A stretch of 64,000 bases of DNA. It comes from Xylocopa sonorina (lineage: Eukaryota; Arthropoda; Insecta; Hymenoptera; Apidae). The notes below the pieces were generated by a model. The model had not been told where the DNA came from and searched no databases. It saw nothing but the letters and a program-made list of their open reading frames with translations. Below are positions 29,847 through 40,230 of this stretch, in pieces (within the stretch, counting starts at the first letter, position 1; every line of letters starts with the position of its first letter). The stretch spans positions 248,001 to 312,000 of the forward strand of contig NC_135195.1 in NCBI RefSeq assembly GCF_050948175.1, given 5' to 3'. The translations under genes were made by a program, and so were the position numbers.

Positions 29847-30716
29847 CTCTATTGTTACGATACGTGGACATCTGCAAACGCTATTTCCTAGCATTGAAGT
29901 GTCGCATTTACATACTTTTGGAGTGAATACGAGGTATACATGACACTACGCAATGAATACTATATCTTATCACGAAACACAGAAATGAGATGCGATATCT
30001 CGTTTTAAGAAACATTAGACCTCTATTGTTTCGACACGTAGACATCTGCATACGCTATTTCCTAGCACGGATGTGTCGCATTTACATTCTTTTGAAGTGT
30101 ATACGCGGTATTCGTGACACTTCGCAATGAATATTATATCTTATAACGAAACATAGAAATGAGATGCGATATCGCGATTTAAGAGGCATTAGAACTCTAT
30201 TGTTGCGATACGTGGACATCTGCAAACGCTATTTCCTAGCAAGGAAGTGTCGCATTTACATTCTTTTGAAGTGAATACGAGGTATACATGACACATCGCA
30301 ATGAATATTACATCTTATGATGAAGCATCGAAATGAGATACAACATCTCGTTTTAAGAAACATTAGACCTCTATTGTTACGACACGTAGACATCTGCATA
30401 CGCTATTTCCTAGCACGGATGTGTCGCATTTACATTCTTTTGAAGTGTATACGCGGTATTCATGACACTTCGCAATGAATATTATATCTTATCACGAAAC
30501 ATAGAAATGAGATGCGATATCGCGATTTAAGAGGCATTAGAACTCTATTGCTACGATACGTGGACATCTGCAAACGCTATTTCCTAGCATTGAAGTGTCG
30601 CATTTACATACTTTTGAAGTGTATACGCGGTATTCGTGACACTTCGCAATGAATATTATATCTTATAACGAAACATAGAAATGAGATGCGATATCGCGAT
30701 TTAAGAGGCATTAGAA

Positions 30717-30834
30717 CTCTATTGTTACGATACGTGGACATCTGCAAACGCTATTTCCTAGCAAGGAAGAATATTATATCTTATCACGAAACATAGAAAT
30801 GAGATGCGATATCGCGATTAAAGAGGCATTAGAA
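30717..30834. repeat. 118 bp deleted monomer, copy 4
   Basis: gcaaggaag-aatatt junction with the attaaagagg marker. First member of a tandem pair with the copy at 31183, 466 bp away. Confidence 0.92.
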
Positions 30835-31182
30835 CTCTATTGCTACGATACGTGGTCATCTGCAAACGCTATTTCCTAGCACGGATGTGTCGCATTTACA
30901 TTCTTTTGAAGTGTATACGCGGTATTCATGACACTTCGCAATGAATATTATATCTTATCACGAAACATAGAAATGAGATGCGATATCGCGATTTAAGAGG
31001 CATTAGAACTCTATTGCTACGATACGTGGACATCTGCAAACGCTATTTCCTAGCATTGAAGTGTCGCATTTACATACTTTTGAAGTGTATACGCGGTATT
31101 CGTGACACTTCGCAATGAATATTATATCTTATAACGAAACATAGAAATGAGATGCGATATCGCGATTTAAGAGGCATTAGAA

Positions 31183-31300
31183 CTCTATTGTTACGATACG
31201 TGGACATCTGCAAACGCTATTTCCTAGCAAGGAAGAATATTATATCTTATCACGAAACATAGAAATGAGATGCGATATCGCGATTAAAGAGGCATTAGAA
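31183..31300. repeat. 118 bp deleted monomer, copy 5
   Basis: Second member of the 466 bp tandem pair. It has the same junction and marker as the copy at 30717, showing a very recent local duplication. Confidence 0.92.
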
Positions 31301-32692
31301 CTCTATTGCTACGATACGTGGTCATCTGCAAACGCTATTTCCTAGCACGGATGTGTCGCATTTACATTCTTTTGAAGTGTATACGCGGTATTCATGACAC
31401 TTCGCAATGAATACTATATCTTATCACGAAACATAGAAATAAGATGCGATATCGCGGTTTAAGAGGCATTAGAGCTCTATTGTTACGATACGTGGACATC
31501 TGCAAACGCTATTTCCTAGCATTGAAGTGTCGCATTTACATACTTTTGAAGTGAATACGAGGTATACATGACACTACGCAATGAATACTATATCTTATCA
31601 CGAAACACAGAAATGAGATGCGATATCTCGTTTTAAGAAACATTAGACCTCTATTGTTTCGACACGTAGACATCTGCATACGCTATTTCCTAGCACGGAT
31701 GTGTCGCATTTACATTCTTTTGAAGTGTATACGCGGTATTCGTGACACTTCGCAATGAATATTATATCTTATAACGAAACATAGAAATGAGATGCGATAT
31801 CGCGATTTAAGAGGCATTAGAACTCTATTGTTACGATACGTGGACATCTGCAAACGCTATTTCCTAGCAAGGAAGTGTCGCATTTACATACTTTTGAAGT
31901 GAATACGAGGTATACATGACATTTCGCAATGAATATTATATCTTGTCACGAAACATAGAAATGAGATACGATATCTCGTTTTAAGAAGCATCAGACCTCT
32001 ATTGTTACGACACGTAGACATCTGCATACGCTATTTCCTAGCACGGATGTGTCGCATTTACATTCTTTTGAAGAGTATACGCGGTATACATGACACATCG
32101 CAATGAATATTACATCTTATGATGAAGCATCGAAATGAGATACGATATCTCGTTTTAAGAAACATTATACCTCTATTGTTACGACACGTAGACATCTGCA
32201 TACGCTATTTCCTAGCACGGATGTGTCGCACTTACATTCTTTTGAAGTGTATACGCGGTATTCATGACACTTCGCAATGAATACTATATCTTATCACGAA
32301 ACATAGAAATGAGATGCGATATCGCGATTTAAGAGGCATTAGAATTCTATTGCTACGATACGTGGACATCTGCAAACGCTATTTCCTAGCATTGAAGTGT
32401 CGCCTATACATACTTTTGAAGTGAATACGAGGTATACATGACACTACGCAATGAATACTATATCTTATCACGAAACACAGAAATGAGATGCGACATCTCG
32501 TTTTAAGAAACATTAGACCTCTATTGTTTCGACACGTAGACATCTGCATACGCTATTTCCTAGCACGGATGTGTCGCATTTACATTCTTTTGAAGTGTAT
32601 ACGCGGTATTCGTGACACTTCGCAATGAATATTATATCTTATAACGAAACATAGAAATGAGATGCGATATCGCGATTTAAGAGGCATTAGAA

Positions 32693-32810
32693 CTCTATTG
32701 TTACGATACGTGGACATCTGCAAACGCTATTTCCTAGCAAGGAAGAATATTATATCTTATCACGAAACATAGAAATGAGATGCGATATCGCGATTAAAGA
32801 GGCATTAGAA
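32693..32810. repeat. 118 bp deleted monomer, copy 6
   Basis: gcaaggaag-aatatt junction with attaaagagg. The surrounding monomers, which include the unusual tcgcctatacatac variant near 32399, match the context of the copy at 53144 beyond the retrotransposon. Confidence 0.92.
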
Positions 32811-33968
32811 CTCTATTGCTACGATACGTGGTCATCTGCAAACGCTATTTCCTAGCACGGATGTGTCGCATTTACATTCTTTTGAAGTGTATACGCGGTA
32901 TTCATGACACTTCGCAATGAATACTATATCTTATCACGAAACATAGAAATAAGATGCGATATCGCGGTTTAAGAGGCATTAGAGCTCTATTGTTACGATA
33001 CGTGGACATCTGCAAACGCTATTTCCTAGCATTGAAGTGTCGCATTTACATTCTTTTGAAGTGAATACGAGGTATACATGACACTACGCAATGAATACTA
33101 TATCTTATCACGAAACACAGAAATGAGATGCGATATCTCGTTTTAAGAAACATTAGACCTCTATTGTTTCGACACGTAGACATCTGCATACGCTATTTCC
33201 TAGCACGGATGTGTCGCATTTACATTCTTTTGAAGTGTATACGCGGTATTCGTGACACTTCGCAATGAATATTATATCTTATAACGAAACATAGAAATGA
33301 GATGCGATATCGCGATTTAAGAGGCATTAGAACTCTATTGTTACGATACGTGGACATCTGCAAACGCTATTTCCTAGCAAGGAAGTGTCGCATTTACATT
33401 CTTTTGAAGTGAATACGAGGTATACATGACACATCGCAATGAATATTACATCTTATGATGAAGCATCGAAATGAGATACAATATCTCGTTTTAAGAAACA
33501 TTAGACCTCTATTGTTACGACACGTAGAAATCTGCATACGCTATTTCCTAGCACGGATGTGTCGCATTTACATGCTTTTGAAGTGTATACGCGGTATTCA
33601 TGACACTTCGCAATGAATATTATATCTTATCACGAAACATAGAAATGAGATGCGATATCGCGATTTAAGAGGCATTAGAACTCTATTGCTACGATACGTG
33701 GACATCTGCAAACGCTATTTCCTAGCATTGAAGTGTCGCATTTACATACTTTTGAAGTGAATACAAGGTATACATGACATTTCGCAATGAATATTATATC
33801 TTGTCACGAAACATAGAAATGAGATACGATATCTCGTTTTAAGAAACATTATACCTCTATTGTTACGACACGTAGACATCTGCATACGCTATTTCCTAGC
33901 AAGAAAGTGTCGCATTTACATTCTTTTGAAGTGAATACGAGGTATACATGACACTTCGCAATGAATAT

Positions 33969-33972
33969 TATA
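33969..33972. repeat. Target-site duplication, left copy (TATA)
   Basis: TATA immediately before the LTR, matched by TATA at 43166-43169. The intact satellite reads aatattatatcttatc at this point, which is restored by removing the element and one TATA. Five bases do not match (ttata against tatat), so the duplication is 4 bp, as is common for Gypsy-lineage integrases. Confidence 0.93.
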
Positions 33973-34927
33973 TGTCACGTCCCGAGGTGCGGTTGCGCTC
34001 GCAACGGTGGCACAAAGTCGTAACCGTTCCCGAAAATAACGCGAATTGCGTCCGGACCGGGTTCGTTGGCGTTTCGGACTCGATAAAACGGTAACTAACA
34101 CTAAACTTACCTTGCGAAGGCTTGATTCCGCTGTCTGATTTCTCTTTCCAGGTACCTGGAGCGCCTTGGATCCGCAACCGGGATGGCGGCGGCGTACGGC
34201 TGGAACGGAGGTACGTCTACGGGAATAAGCGTCCAGGCGGGTTGACTCCGGCTGGCAGGTATCGGCGTTTGGCCCTGACGATTGGCGACTCGTACGGGTC
34301 GTGCGGCGAAGGAAACCTCCTTCACAGGAACCAGGACTCGAACGTAGGAAGTTGAATATTCTGGTGCATCACCCACGTATTCCCGAGCGAGACGACGAAT
34401 GAACTCTCTCCTCCCCGCGCGTCGTGTACGCTTTGTCGGAGGTGCAAGGCTCATCGAGAATACTTGAACCTCGGTTGAATACGGCACGGCTAAGCGTTGG
34501 TTCGCTCTAGCTTACCGGGATCGACCTGGGCGCAAGATATTCTGTACACGGTAGAAGTGAGGATGGAGCAACTAAGCGCTGGTTCGCTCTAGTCGTCGAG
34601 CCTCAAGACTATCGTAGATGAGATATAGAATTAGAATAATCGCGAGCGTACCCGTGGATTAGAATTAAGGAATTGTATTTGAACTCGAATAAAGATACTT
34701 TGAATCTGGTAAAAATAAACTATATTCTATGATTTCACTATACTAGATACACTTGACTAAATTCTAAGTTACTGACTAGCGATTACAATGAGAATTAGAA
34801 ATAGTATAAAGTATCGAACGGACTCCGCTATGGGAGTATGGATAGAGACGAATGCATTAGAGCTAATTGCTCGTTGCGAATGAGCCTATTGCTCGGATCG
34901 GAAGTGCATCGTTCGGATGCTGGATTA

Positions 34928-35035
34928 GAACTCCTCGGTTCGGAGATGAGATATGAACTCTCCAGTTCGGAGATGAGATTGGAACTCTCCAGTTCGGAGA
35001 TGAGTTGGGAACTCTCCGGTTCGGAGATGAGACGC
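34928..35035. repeat. 27 bp x 4 tandem repeat in the 3' LTR
   Basis: Four consecutive 27 bp units beginning gaactc and containing ttcggagatgag start at 34928, 34955, 34982 and 35009. They differ at a few positions. The same four occur in the 5' LTR at 42479-42586. In the element's orientation they lie more than 500 bp into the LTR. Such arrays in LTRs often contain protein-binding sites, but no function can be shown here. Confidence 0.9.
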
Positions 35036-35096
35036 GAACTGACTCTCTGATCTCGCGTCCGCGACCTCCTCGGGTCGCGCGGCGCGCGAGTCGCTG

Positions 35097-35175
35097 GGCC
35101 CTCGCGGTGGGGCGGACGGTCGGAGTAGGGCGGCCGCTCGGCCCTCGTGGTGGGGCGGCCGTTCGGAGTGGGGCG
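35097..35175. repeat. 43 bp GC-rich direct repeat in the 3' LTR
   Basis: Two imperfect copies starting ggccctcg at 35097 and 35140 share ggtggggcgg and cggagt. The segment is strongly GC- and CpG-rich compared with the flanking LTR. It recurs at 42648-42726 in the 5' LTR. Confidence 0.75.
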
Positions 35176-35322
35176 CGGCCCGCGTTAAGCGTGAGCCGCG
35201 AGCGTCGAGTGTGCGCGCGAGTGCACGGAACATAGCCGTGCATGAATGAAATATATACATATATTTACTTAAATCTAGGTGTGTGTTGGTGTGTATGTAC
35301 ATATATGAGTAGTGTGCTTATT

Positions 35323-38300
35323 CTAATCCCACATGTACGAGAAGTACGTATAGGGCTTCGTGATCGCTGGGGATTCGACCCAGTATGTGTCGGAGAGCTC
35401 CTCGCCCTCGTAATACGGGGTGAAGTCCTCCCCCTCGTGTGTGGAGATCGCGCGTGGGCGCGGCATGCTGCATCCCTCTTCCCTCTCGTACCTTTGTCTC
35501 CTTCTGTAGGGACGGCGAGTCGGCGGGTGGCCCGTGTGCAGGGGCTCCGGATACGGATGCTGGGGATGATGAGGTGGACGCCGGAGGGTGGCAGGCGGTA
35601 CGCCTGACGTTACACCACCCCCCTTGGAAAAAGAATCTCGGCCATGCCGAGATCTCTTGTCTGTTGGGTAGATTTCGGGATGCTGGATCCTTCTCTTGGT
35701 CCTGTCGGCTGGATGCTGCGGAATCTGAGGTTTTTCGCCTGGTTGATCCTGGCGATAACGTTTGGAGTTTGGACCGTGGCTGCGGGCTTCCTTCGGATTG
35801 CAGGCACTTTCGTCGCTTTCACTTTCAGCGTTCGTTTGAATGTCACTGCTCTCACTGACTTCATTTTCAGTTTTTCGCACTTTTCTTTCACTAGCATCCA
35901 CACTCTGCATACTATGCATTCGTTTACAAATTTTGATTTTGTTCGTATGAACAATTTTATGGCGCCCTTTTACATTCAGCTTAACATTACAATTGCCCAA
36001 AATTTCGAGGATACGGTACGGTCCAGAATACTGTGCCTGGAACTTATGTTTGTTCGGCTCTTTTAAAAGATAGACCCATTGGCCTACCTCGAAGTTTTGG
36101 ACATTGAGATTTCGGTCATAATAATATTTAGAACGGCGTTTCGCATTGTCTAGATTGGCTTTAGCCAAATCCTGAGATTTCGAGATTTTCTCCTGAAGTT
36201 GTATAAGATAGTCGCTATAAGTTTCGTTATCAGAGCTGTCCTGAAAAGGAGTGGCTGACGGCGTCCTAGCTATCCTGCCGAACACTAGTTCGTGTGGGGT
36301 GTATAATGTACCCTCGTGCACACTGGTGTTGTATGAAAACATTGCGTACGGTAACCAATTCACCCAATCGTTACTCGACTCTATGTAATGCTTCAGATAT
36401 TCGGCCAGGACGTGGTGAGATCGTTCAACGGACCCGTTTGTCTGTGGATGGAACGCAGTGGACTTGTATTGCTTAATACGGAATTTGATTGCTATGGCTT
36501 TAATCAAGCTATTTATAAAGTTCGAACCTTGGTCCGTGAGTATGCCTTTCGGGCATCCGAACTTACAAATGAATTCTTTTATTAAAGCTTCGGCAATGTC
36601 TACTGCGGTGGTGGTTTTGAGAGGAACTGCGACTGAGTATTTAGTGAGGAGATCTTGGATCGTGAGGATACTCGTATAACCGTCGGAAGTTTCGGGAAGA
36701 GGACCCATTACGTCCATTGAAATCTTATCGAATGCCCTGCCAGGGGTGTCGGTTAAAGTGAGAGGCTGTCTGGTCTTTACCCGGACCAGTTTCTCTGTCT
36801 GACAACTTTTACATTTGCCAATATATTCTTGTATTTGTGTTTTCATGTTTGGCCAAAAGTATTGTTGTCTGATGCGAGAATAAGTTTTATTAACCCCTTT
36901 GTGACCTCCCACAGGGGAGTCGTGGTTTTCTCTTATTATTTTCAGTCGCTCTTCGACCGAAGGGGTTTTAATGAGGCCCTGGCAGACCGTAATCTGGACA
37001 GTTGTTTCGTAAAACAGGTCTTGAAGGATTTTCTGGATTCGGGACCAGGATACGGAGTCTAGATAGGTTTGTGCGATACTAAATGTTTGTAATTGTAATT
37101 CGTTTACAACGTCGCACAAGGATCTGAATGTTTCTATTACGGTCTGGAAATTGATTGATCTGGTGGAATGTTCGATGATTGGAAGCTGGATTTGGAATTC
37201 GTTTCCGATTTGTATGACTTTGGCTTTGGTAAGGACGTGATTTTTGTTTAGGAGGAATTTTTCAGCGTTTGCTAGATCTTTGGCGCCCGTGTCATAGGGG
37301 TGCCCAGATTGCGTGACGAAGACAACTACATTGTCTCGTCGCGTTGATAATGCGTCACGGCTGAAATTAAATAGAGGTTCGCGTCGGAAAAATTCATTTG
37401 GAGCAGGAGTATAGAAGTCGGTGCTGTCGCTGGCGACTTGCGGAGGTGGTGCTGTGTTGGTACGGAAGGACGTGCCTGGAGTCGGTAATTCAGGTTCTGA
37501 TGTTACCGGAGTAGGAGGAGGCGCTAGTGTGGTATACTTTTTACGGGTTTCCGGAGGCACATCGAAGATGTCGTCCTCCGAGTTTTCTGAATACGAGAGC
37601 GGAAAAATTTGAGCGGGATTCCGCGACAATGCGTCCGCATTAAGGTTCGTTTTTCCACTTTTATAGACCATCTCGTAGTCAAATTCCGCTAACTTAAGCC
37701 TCCACCGTACGAGTCTACTTGACGGGTCCTTGACCGAATTCATCCACACTAACGGTCGATGGTCGGTAACGAGTTTGAATTGATTACCGTATATGTATGG
37801 ACGAAAGTAATGGACGGCGTAGACAATCGCCAGACACTCCTTCTCGATCGTGGAGTAGTTTTTCTCCGCAGCGTTTAACAGTCGCGACGTGTACGCGATT
37901 GGCAAGTCGCGGCCTATTGGTCCTTGACTCAAGATAGCACCAATAGCTTCGGCGGACGCGTCGGTCGTTATCACGAATGGTTGTTTAAAGTTGGGGTACT
38001 GCAAGATAGGCGCTTCGCATAGGCAATCTCGGAGTTTGACGAATGAATTCTCATGCTCGTTACGCCATACAAAGGGCGCGTCCTTTTTTAACAAATTCGT
38101 TAGAGGCTTAGCAATATTGGAAAAATTTGCGATGAACCGCCTGTAGTATCCCGCGAGCCCGAGGAATTGTTTGATCTGTTTCGCGTTGCGCGGGCGCGGA
38201 AAATTTTTGACGGCGCTAATTTTCGCAGGGTCAGGTTTTACACCGTGCTCACTGATAATATGACCCAAATAGCTTACTTCTCTCCTCAAGAATTCGCACT

Positions 38301-40230
38301 TATCCGGCTGCAATACTAAATTAGCTTCTTTGAGCCGTTGAGTTAATTTATCGAATTTAAGTCGATGTTCTTGAAGAGAGCTAGCGTAGATAACAATGTC
38401 GTCCAAATAGACGAAAATTTCGTTCCCCTGGAGACCGGACAGGACATTGTCCATAAGTCGTTGGAACGTCGCTGGCGCATTTTTTAATCCGAATGGCATT
38501 CTTTTAAATTCATAATGCCCGTGAGGCGTCGAAAAAGCAGTTTTAGGAGCATCGGCGGGCTCCATTGGGATCTGGTGAAATCCGCTCGCGAGATCGAATG
38601 TACTAAAATACTTCGCACTCCCGAGCTGATCAAGTATCTCGGTAATGCAAGGGAGGGGATAGGCATCGGCGACAGATTTCTCATTGAGTGCGCGGTAGTC
38701 GATGACGACGCGCCATTGCTTGTTGCCCAAGGAGTCCGGTTTCTTTGGGACAACCCACAATGGCGAATTATATGGTGATTTTGACGGAGAGATGACACCA
38801 TTTTGTAAAAATTTGTCGACTTGTCGTCGAATCTCCTCCTTATGAGCTGGTGGGAACCGGTATTGTTTCACATTGACGGGGCGGTCGTCGACGGTTGGAA
38901 TCTTGTGCGTGGTTGCTGACGTATGCCCTAATTTATCCCCCTCAATGTGAAAAAGCTCCTGCGTGCTTTGAACGAGACGGACGACGTGCTCTCTTTCCTC
39001 TGCGTTGAGGTGGTCGAGACGGAGGAGACTAAGAATTCGATCTAGGCGAGATTTCGAAGGATTGGCGGATTTCGATGTCTGTTTTAACGGCGCCTGTTGT
39101 ATATTATTTTTAACCGCCTGAGCATAGGAGATTTGTTGAACATTCGCGATTTTGCAACGCGAAGGAGGAGTTTCGAGTGTCGAATATGGTGTCTGACTCG
39201 AGAAAGAAATAGAAGTTTTCCCTTTTTGGGATGAGCCGATCGGTACGGCGGATACGTTAGATTTAGTAGATTTAGAAAAAACCGGATACAGCGACGGACT
39301 ATCCTCCTCGTGGAGGGGAGTCATGATTTGCGCGGGCTCGAGTATGATTTCTGGTAACGCGATTTCGACGGCGCGGTCGGATGAATTAATTATTCGAGTT
39401 ACCGCTTTGCCCCGAATTACTCTGACGAGAGCGTTTCCGAAAAATATACCCGGCGCAAGATCGATACGAGGAATTATACCTTCCGCGAGATTCGAATTAA
39501 CTACGCGGACCTTGATACCGATATTTGATCTCGGCGGAATGGAGATACGGTCTCCTGACTTCGGAGAAGCTGCTTTGTCTTGCGTTCGAAGCTTCGATTT
39601 CGTTGCTGCATCGCGTTTCAGCGGAGGCGATGATTTACGCGGCGGGCGCGGCGGCGGAGGGGGAATAGATTCCGTGCGCGGCGCTTGTTTACGTTTCGGC
39701 GATAGGAGAGGCTTTATTTTCGAGTCCGGTGACGGTTCCTCGAGTGCTTCGATATCGTCTTCGAAAGGAATTCTCTTACCATTCCATTTGATTATTTTAT
39801 TTGGAAAAGAGATTTCTGCGTCCATACAGAACCCGGAGCCGAGGATCCCGCTTGGTTTAAGGGGAAAATCATCCTCGACCACATTAAAAGGGACGACGCG
39901 ACCGAAAATGACAAGATTCACCGTCCCTAAGGTTGCGGTTTTGCCATCGGTTACCCCTGTTATTATTACGATCTCGGACTTATCGATTCGCGCGGATGCT
40001 TTTAGAGCCGAACGTTTTATAATATTTATTTCCGCCCCAGTGTCCACCATGAAGCGAGTTGGTGAAATTAGAAGATCGGATTTTAAAATTACGTTTGGCG
40101 TGCTAGTTTTTCCGGTTATGTTTATCGCGGCGTTTCGTCGATTTCCGCGTTGGAGTTGTTCGCGGCGAGAGGACGGACTTGGTGCGCGGCCTCGCCACCT
40201 GTCTCGCGGCGGGTGCGGAGGCCATTGTCG
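35323..40230 (-). CDS. pol: Pol polyprotein (PR-RT-RH-IN), -1 frame to Gag
   Basis: Makes the enzymes for Gag-Pol processing, reverse transcription and integration. The frame has no stop from 40242 to the TAG at 35323. The first Met, at 40050, lies inside the protease, so it is not the natural start; expression by -1 frameshift near 40230 is expected. Numbered from that Met: protease DTG at 3-5 and an ILG motif near 69-71; RT about 395-600 with D486 and YLDD at 548-551; RNase H about 690-810 with D697, E738, D763 and D806; integrase zinc motif H1043, H1050, C1080, C1083; catalytic D1113, D1173, E1209 with exactly 35 residues between the last two; GPY at 1343-1345. All key residues are present. 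The tail after about 1375 is charged and low in complexity, and its last 97 or so residues are encoded within the 3' LTR. Closest family by eye is insect Gypsy/17.6/297. Confidence 0.96.
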   Translation of the reverse strand, partial: RQWPPHPPRDRWRGRAPSPSSRREQLQRGNRRNAAINITGKTSTPNVILKSDLLISPTRFMVDTGAEINIIKRSALKASARIDKSEIVIITGVTDGKTATLGTVNLVIFGRVVPFNVVEDDFPLKPSGILGSGFCMDAEISFPNKIIKWNGKRIPFEDDIEALEEPSPDSKIKPLLSPKRKQAPRTESIPPPPPRPPRKSSPPLKRDAATKSKLRTQDKAASPKSGDRISIPPRSNIGIKVRVVNSNLAEGIIPRIDLAPGIFFGNALVRVIRGKAVTRIINSSDRAVEIALPEIILEPAQIMTPLHEEDSPSLYPVFSKSTKSNVSAVPIGSSQKGKTSISFSSQTPYSTLETPPSRCKIANVQQISYAQAVKNNIQQAPLKQTSKSANPSKSRLDRILSLLRLDHLNAEEREHVVRLVQSTQELFHIEGDKLGHTSATTHKIPTVDDRPVNVKQYRFPPAHKEEIRRQVDKFLQNGVISPSKSPYNSPLWVVPKKPDSLGNKQWRVVIDYRALNEKSVADAYPLPCITEILDQLGSAKYFSTFDLASGFHQIPMEPADAPKTAFSTPHGHYEFKRMPFGLKNAPATFQRLMDNVLSGLQGNEIFVYLDDIVIYASSLQEHRLKFDKLTQRLKEANLVLQPDKCEFLRREVSYLGHIISEHGVKPDPAKISAVKNFPRPRNAKQIKQFLGLAGYYRRFIANFSNIAKPLTNLLKKDAPFVWRNEHENSFVKLRDCLCEAPILQYPNFKQPFVITTDASAEAIGAILSQGPIGRDLPIAYTSRLLNAAEKNYSTIEKECLAIVYAVHYFRPYIYGNQFKLVTDHRPLVWMNSVKDPSSRLVRWRLKLAEFDYEMVYKSGKTNLNADALSRNPAQIFPLSYSENSEDDIFDVPPETRKKYTTLAPPPTPVTSEPELPTPGTSFRTNTAPPPQVASDSTDFYTPAPNEFFRREPLFNFSRDALSTRRDNVVVFVTQSGHPYDTGAKDLANAEKFLLNKNHVLTKAKVIQIGNEFQIQLPIIEHSTRSINFQTVIETFRSLCDVVNELQLQTFSIAQTYLDSVSWSRIQKILQDLFYETTVQITVCQGLIKTPSVEERLKIIRENHDSPVGGHKGVNKTYSRIRQQYFWPNMKTQIQEYIGKCKSCQTEKLVRVKTRQPLTLTDTPGRAFDKISMDVMGPLPETSDGYTSILTIQDLLTKYSVAVPLKTTTAVDIAEALIKEFICKFGCPKGILTDQGSNFINSLIKAIAIKFRIKQYKSTAFHPQTNGSVERSHHVLAEYLKHYIESSNDWVNWLPYAMFSYNTSVHEGTLYTPHELVFGRIARTPSATPFQDSSDNETYSDYLIQLQEKISKSQDLAKANLDNAKRRSKYYYDRNLNVQNFEVGQWVYLLKEPNKHKFQAQYSGPYRILEILGNCNVKLNVKGRHKIVHTNKIKICKRMHSMQSVDASERKVRKTENEVSESSDIQTNAESESDESACNPKEARSHGPNSKRYRQDQPGEKPQIPQHPADRTKRRIQHPEIYPTDKRSRHGRDSFSKGGGVTSGVPPATLRRPPHHPQHPYPEPLHTGHPPTRRPYRRRQRYEREEGCSMPRPRAISTHEGEDFTPYYEGEELSDTYWVESPAITKPYTYFSYMWD
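35615..35627 (-). other. Polypurine tract
   Basis: On the minus strand CCAAGGGGGGTGG directly abuts the 3' LTR start TGTAACG. A purine-rich run next to U3 is the expected primer for plus-strand DNA synthesis, where RNase H leaves an RNA stub. The tract contains two pyrimidine interruptions at its left end and one T. It lies inside the open Pol frame, so it is also potentially coding. Confidence 0.85.

Larger units (their letters stand above)
23049..33854. repeat. Satellite block with deletion-bearing monomers
   Basis: This block is marked by agacctct preceded by catc instead of catt (for example the aagaagcatc variant at 25651, 28379 and 31983) and by six 118 bp deleted monomers. The aagaagcatc spacing is 2728 bp (15 x 174 + 118) and then 3604 bp (18 x 174 + 4 x 118), so the deleted monomers travel inside larger repeat units. 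Between 30369 and 31300 a 466 bp unit (two full monomers plus one 118 bp monomer) is present twice in tandem. There is no gene content. Confidence 0.85.
1..33972. repeat. 174 bp satellite array, left arm
   Basis: Head-to-tail satellite with a 174 bp monomer. The word ctctattg marks each monomer at 5, 179, 353, 527, 701 and onward. Marker spacing sums exactly: 61 monomers from 5 to 10619, one of 82 bp, 95 monomers from 10701 to 27231, then a mix of 174 bp and six 118 bp monomers up to 33855. Two types mostly alternate. Type A has acgacacgtagac, tgcatacg and gcgatatcgcg. Type B has acgatacgtggac, tgcaaacg and often acgatatctcg. This gives a 348 bp dimer. The DNA is AT-rich with scattered CpG and has no meaningful ORF. 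Monomer size and organisation resemble centromeric satellites such as alpha satellite, but the centromere role is inferred. Confidence 0.97.
33973..35614 (-). repeat. 3' LTR (1642 bp)
   Basis: Matches 41524-43165 at a constant offset of 7551. No substitution or indel was noticed on reading the two together, and translations of both agree in every open frame compared. It begins TGTCACG and ends GTTACA on the plus strand, so it has TG...CA ends in either direction. At 1642 bp it is long for the Gypsy group. Inside are four 27 bp tandem repeats (34928-35035), two 43 bp GC-rich repeats from 35097, and a 21 bp direct repeat with one mismatch (34490-34510 and 34572-34592). The C-terminal end of the Pol frame lies within it (35323-35614). 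Confidence 0.97.

Noticed and set aside
1..33972. CRISPR-like array
   Set aside because: The repeats are 174 bp with no unique spacers and variation is spread along the whole unit, so this is eukaryotic satellite DNA.
27231..33972. Link between the 118 bp deletion length and the 118 bp offset of the element insertion in its monomer
   Set aside because: The numbers coincide, but the deletion junction lies about nine bases before the insertion point and no deleted monomer holds element sequence. It is treated as chance.
35628..35925. Possible env gene between integrase and the 3' LTR
   Set aside because: Only about 300 nt separate the integrase domain from the LTR, occupied by the charged Pol tail. 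No separate frame with a signal peptide, furin site or membrane segment is seen.
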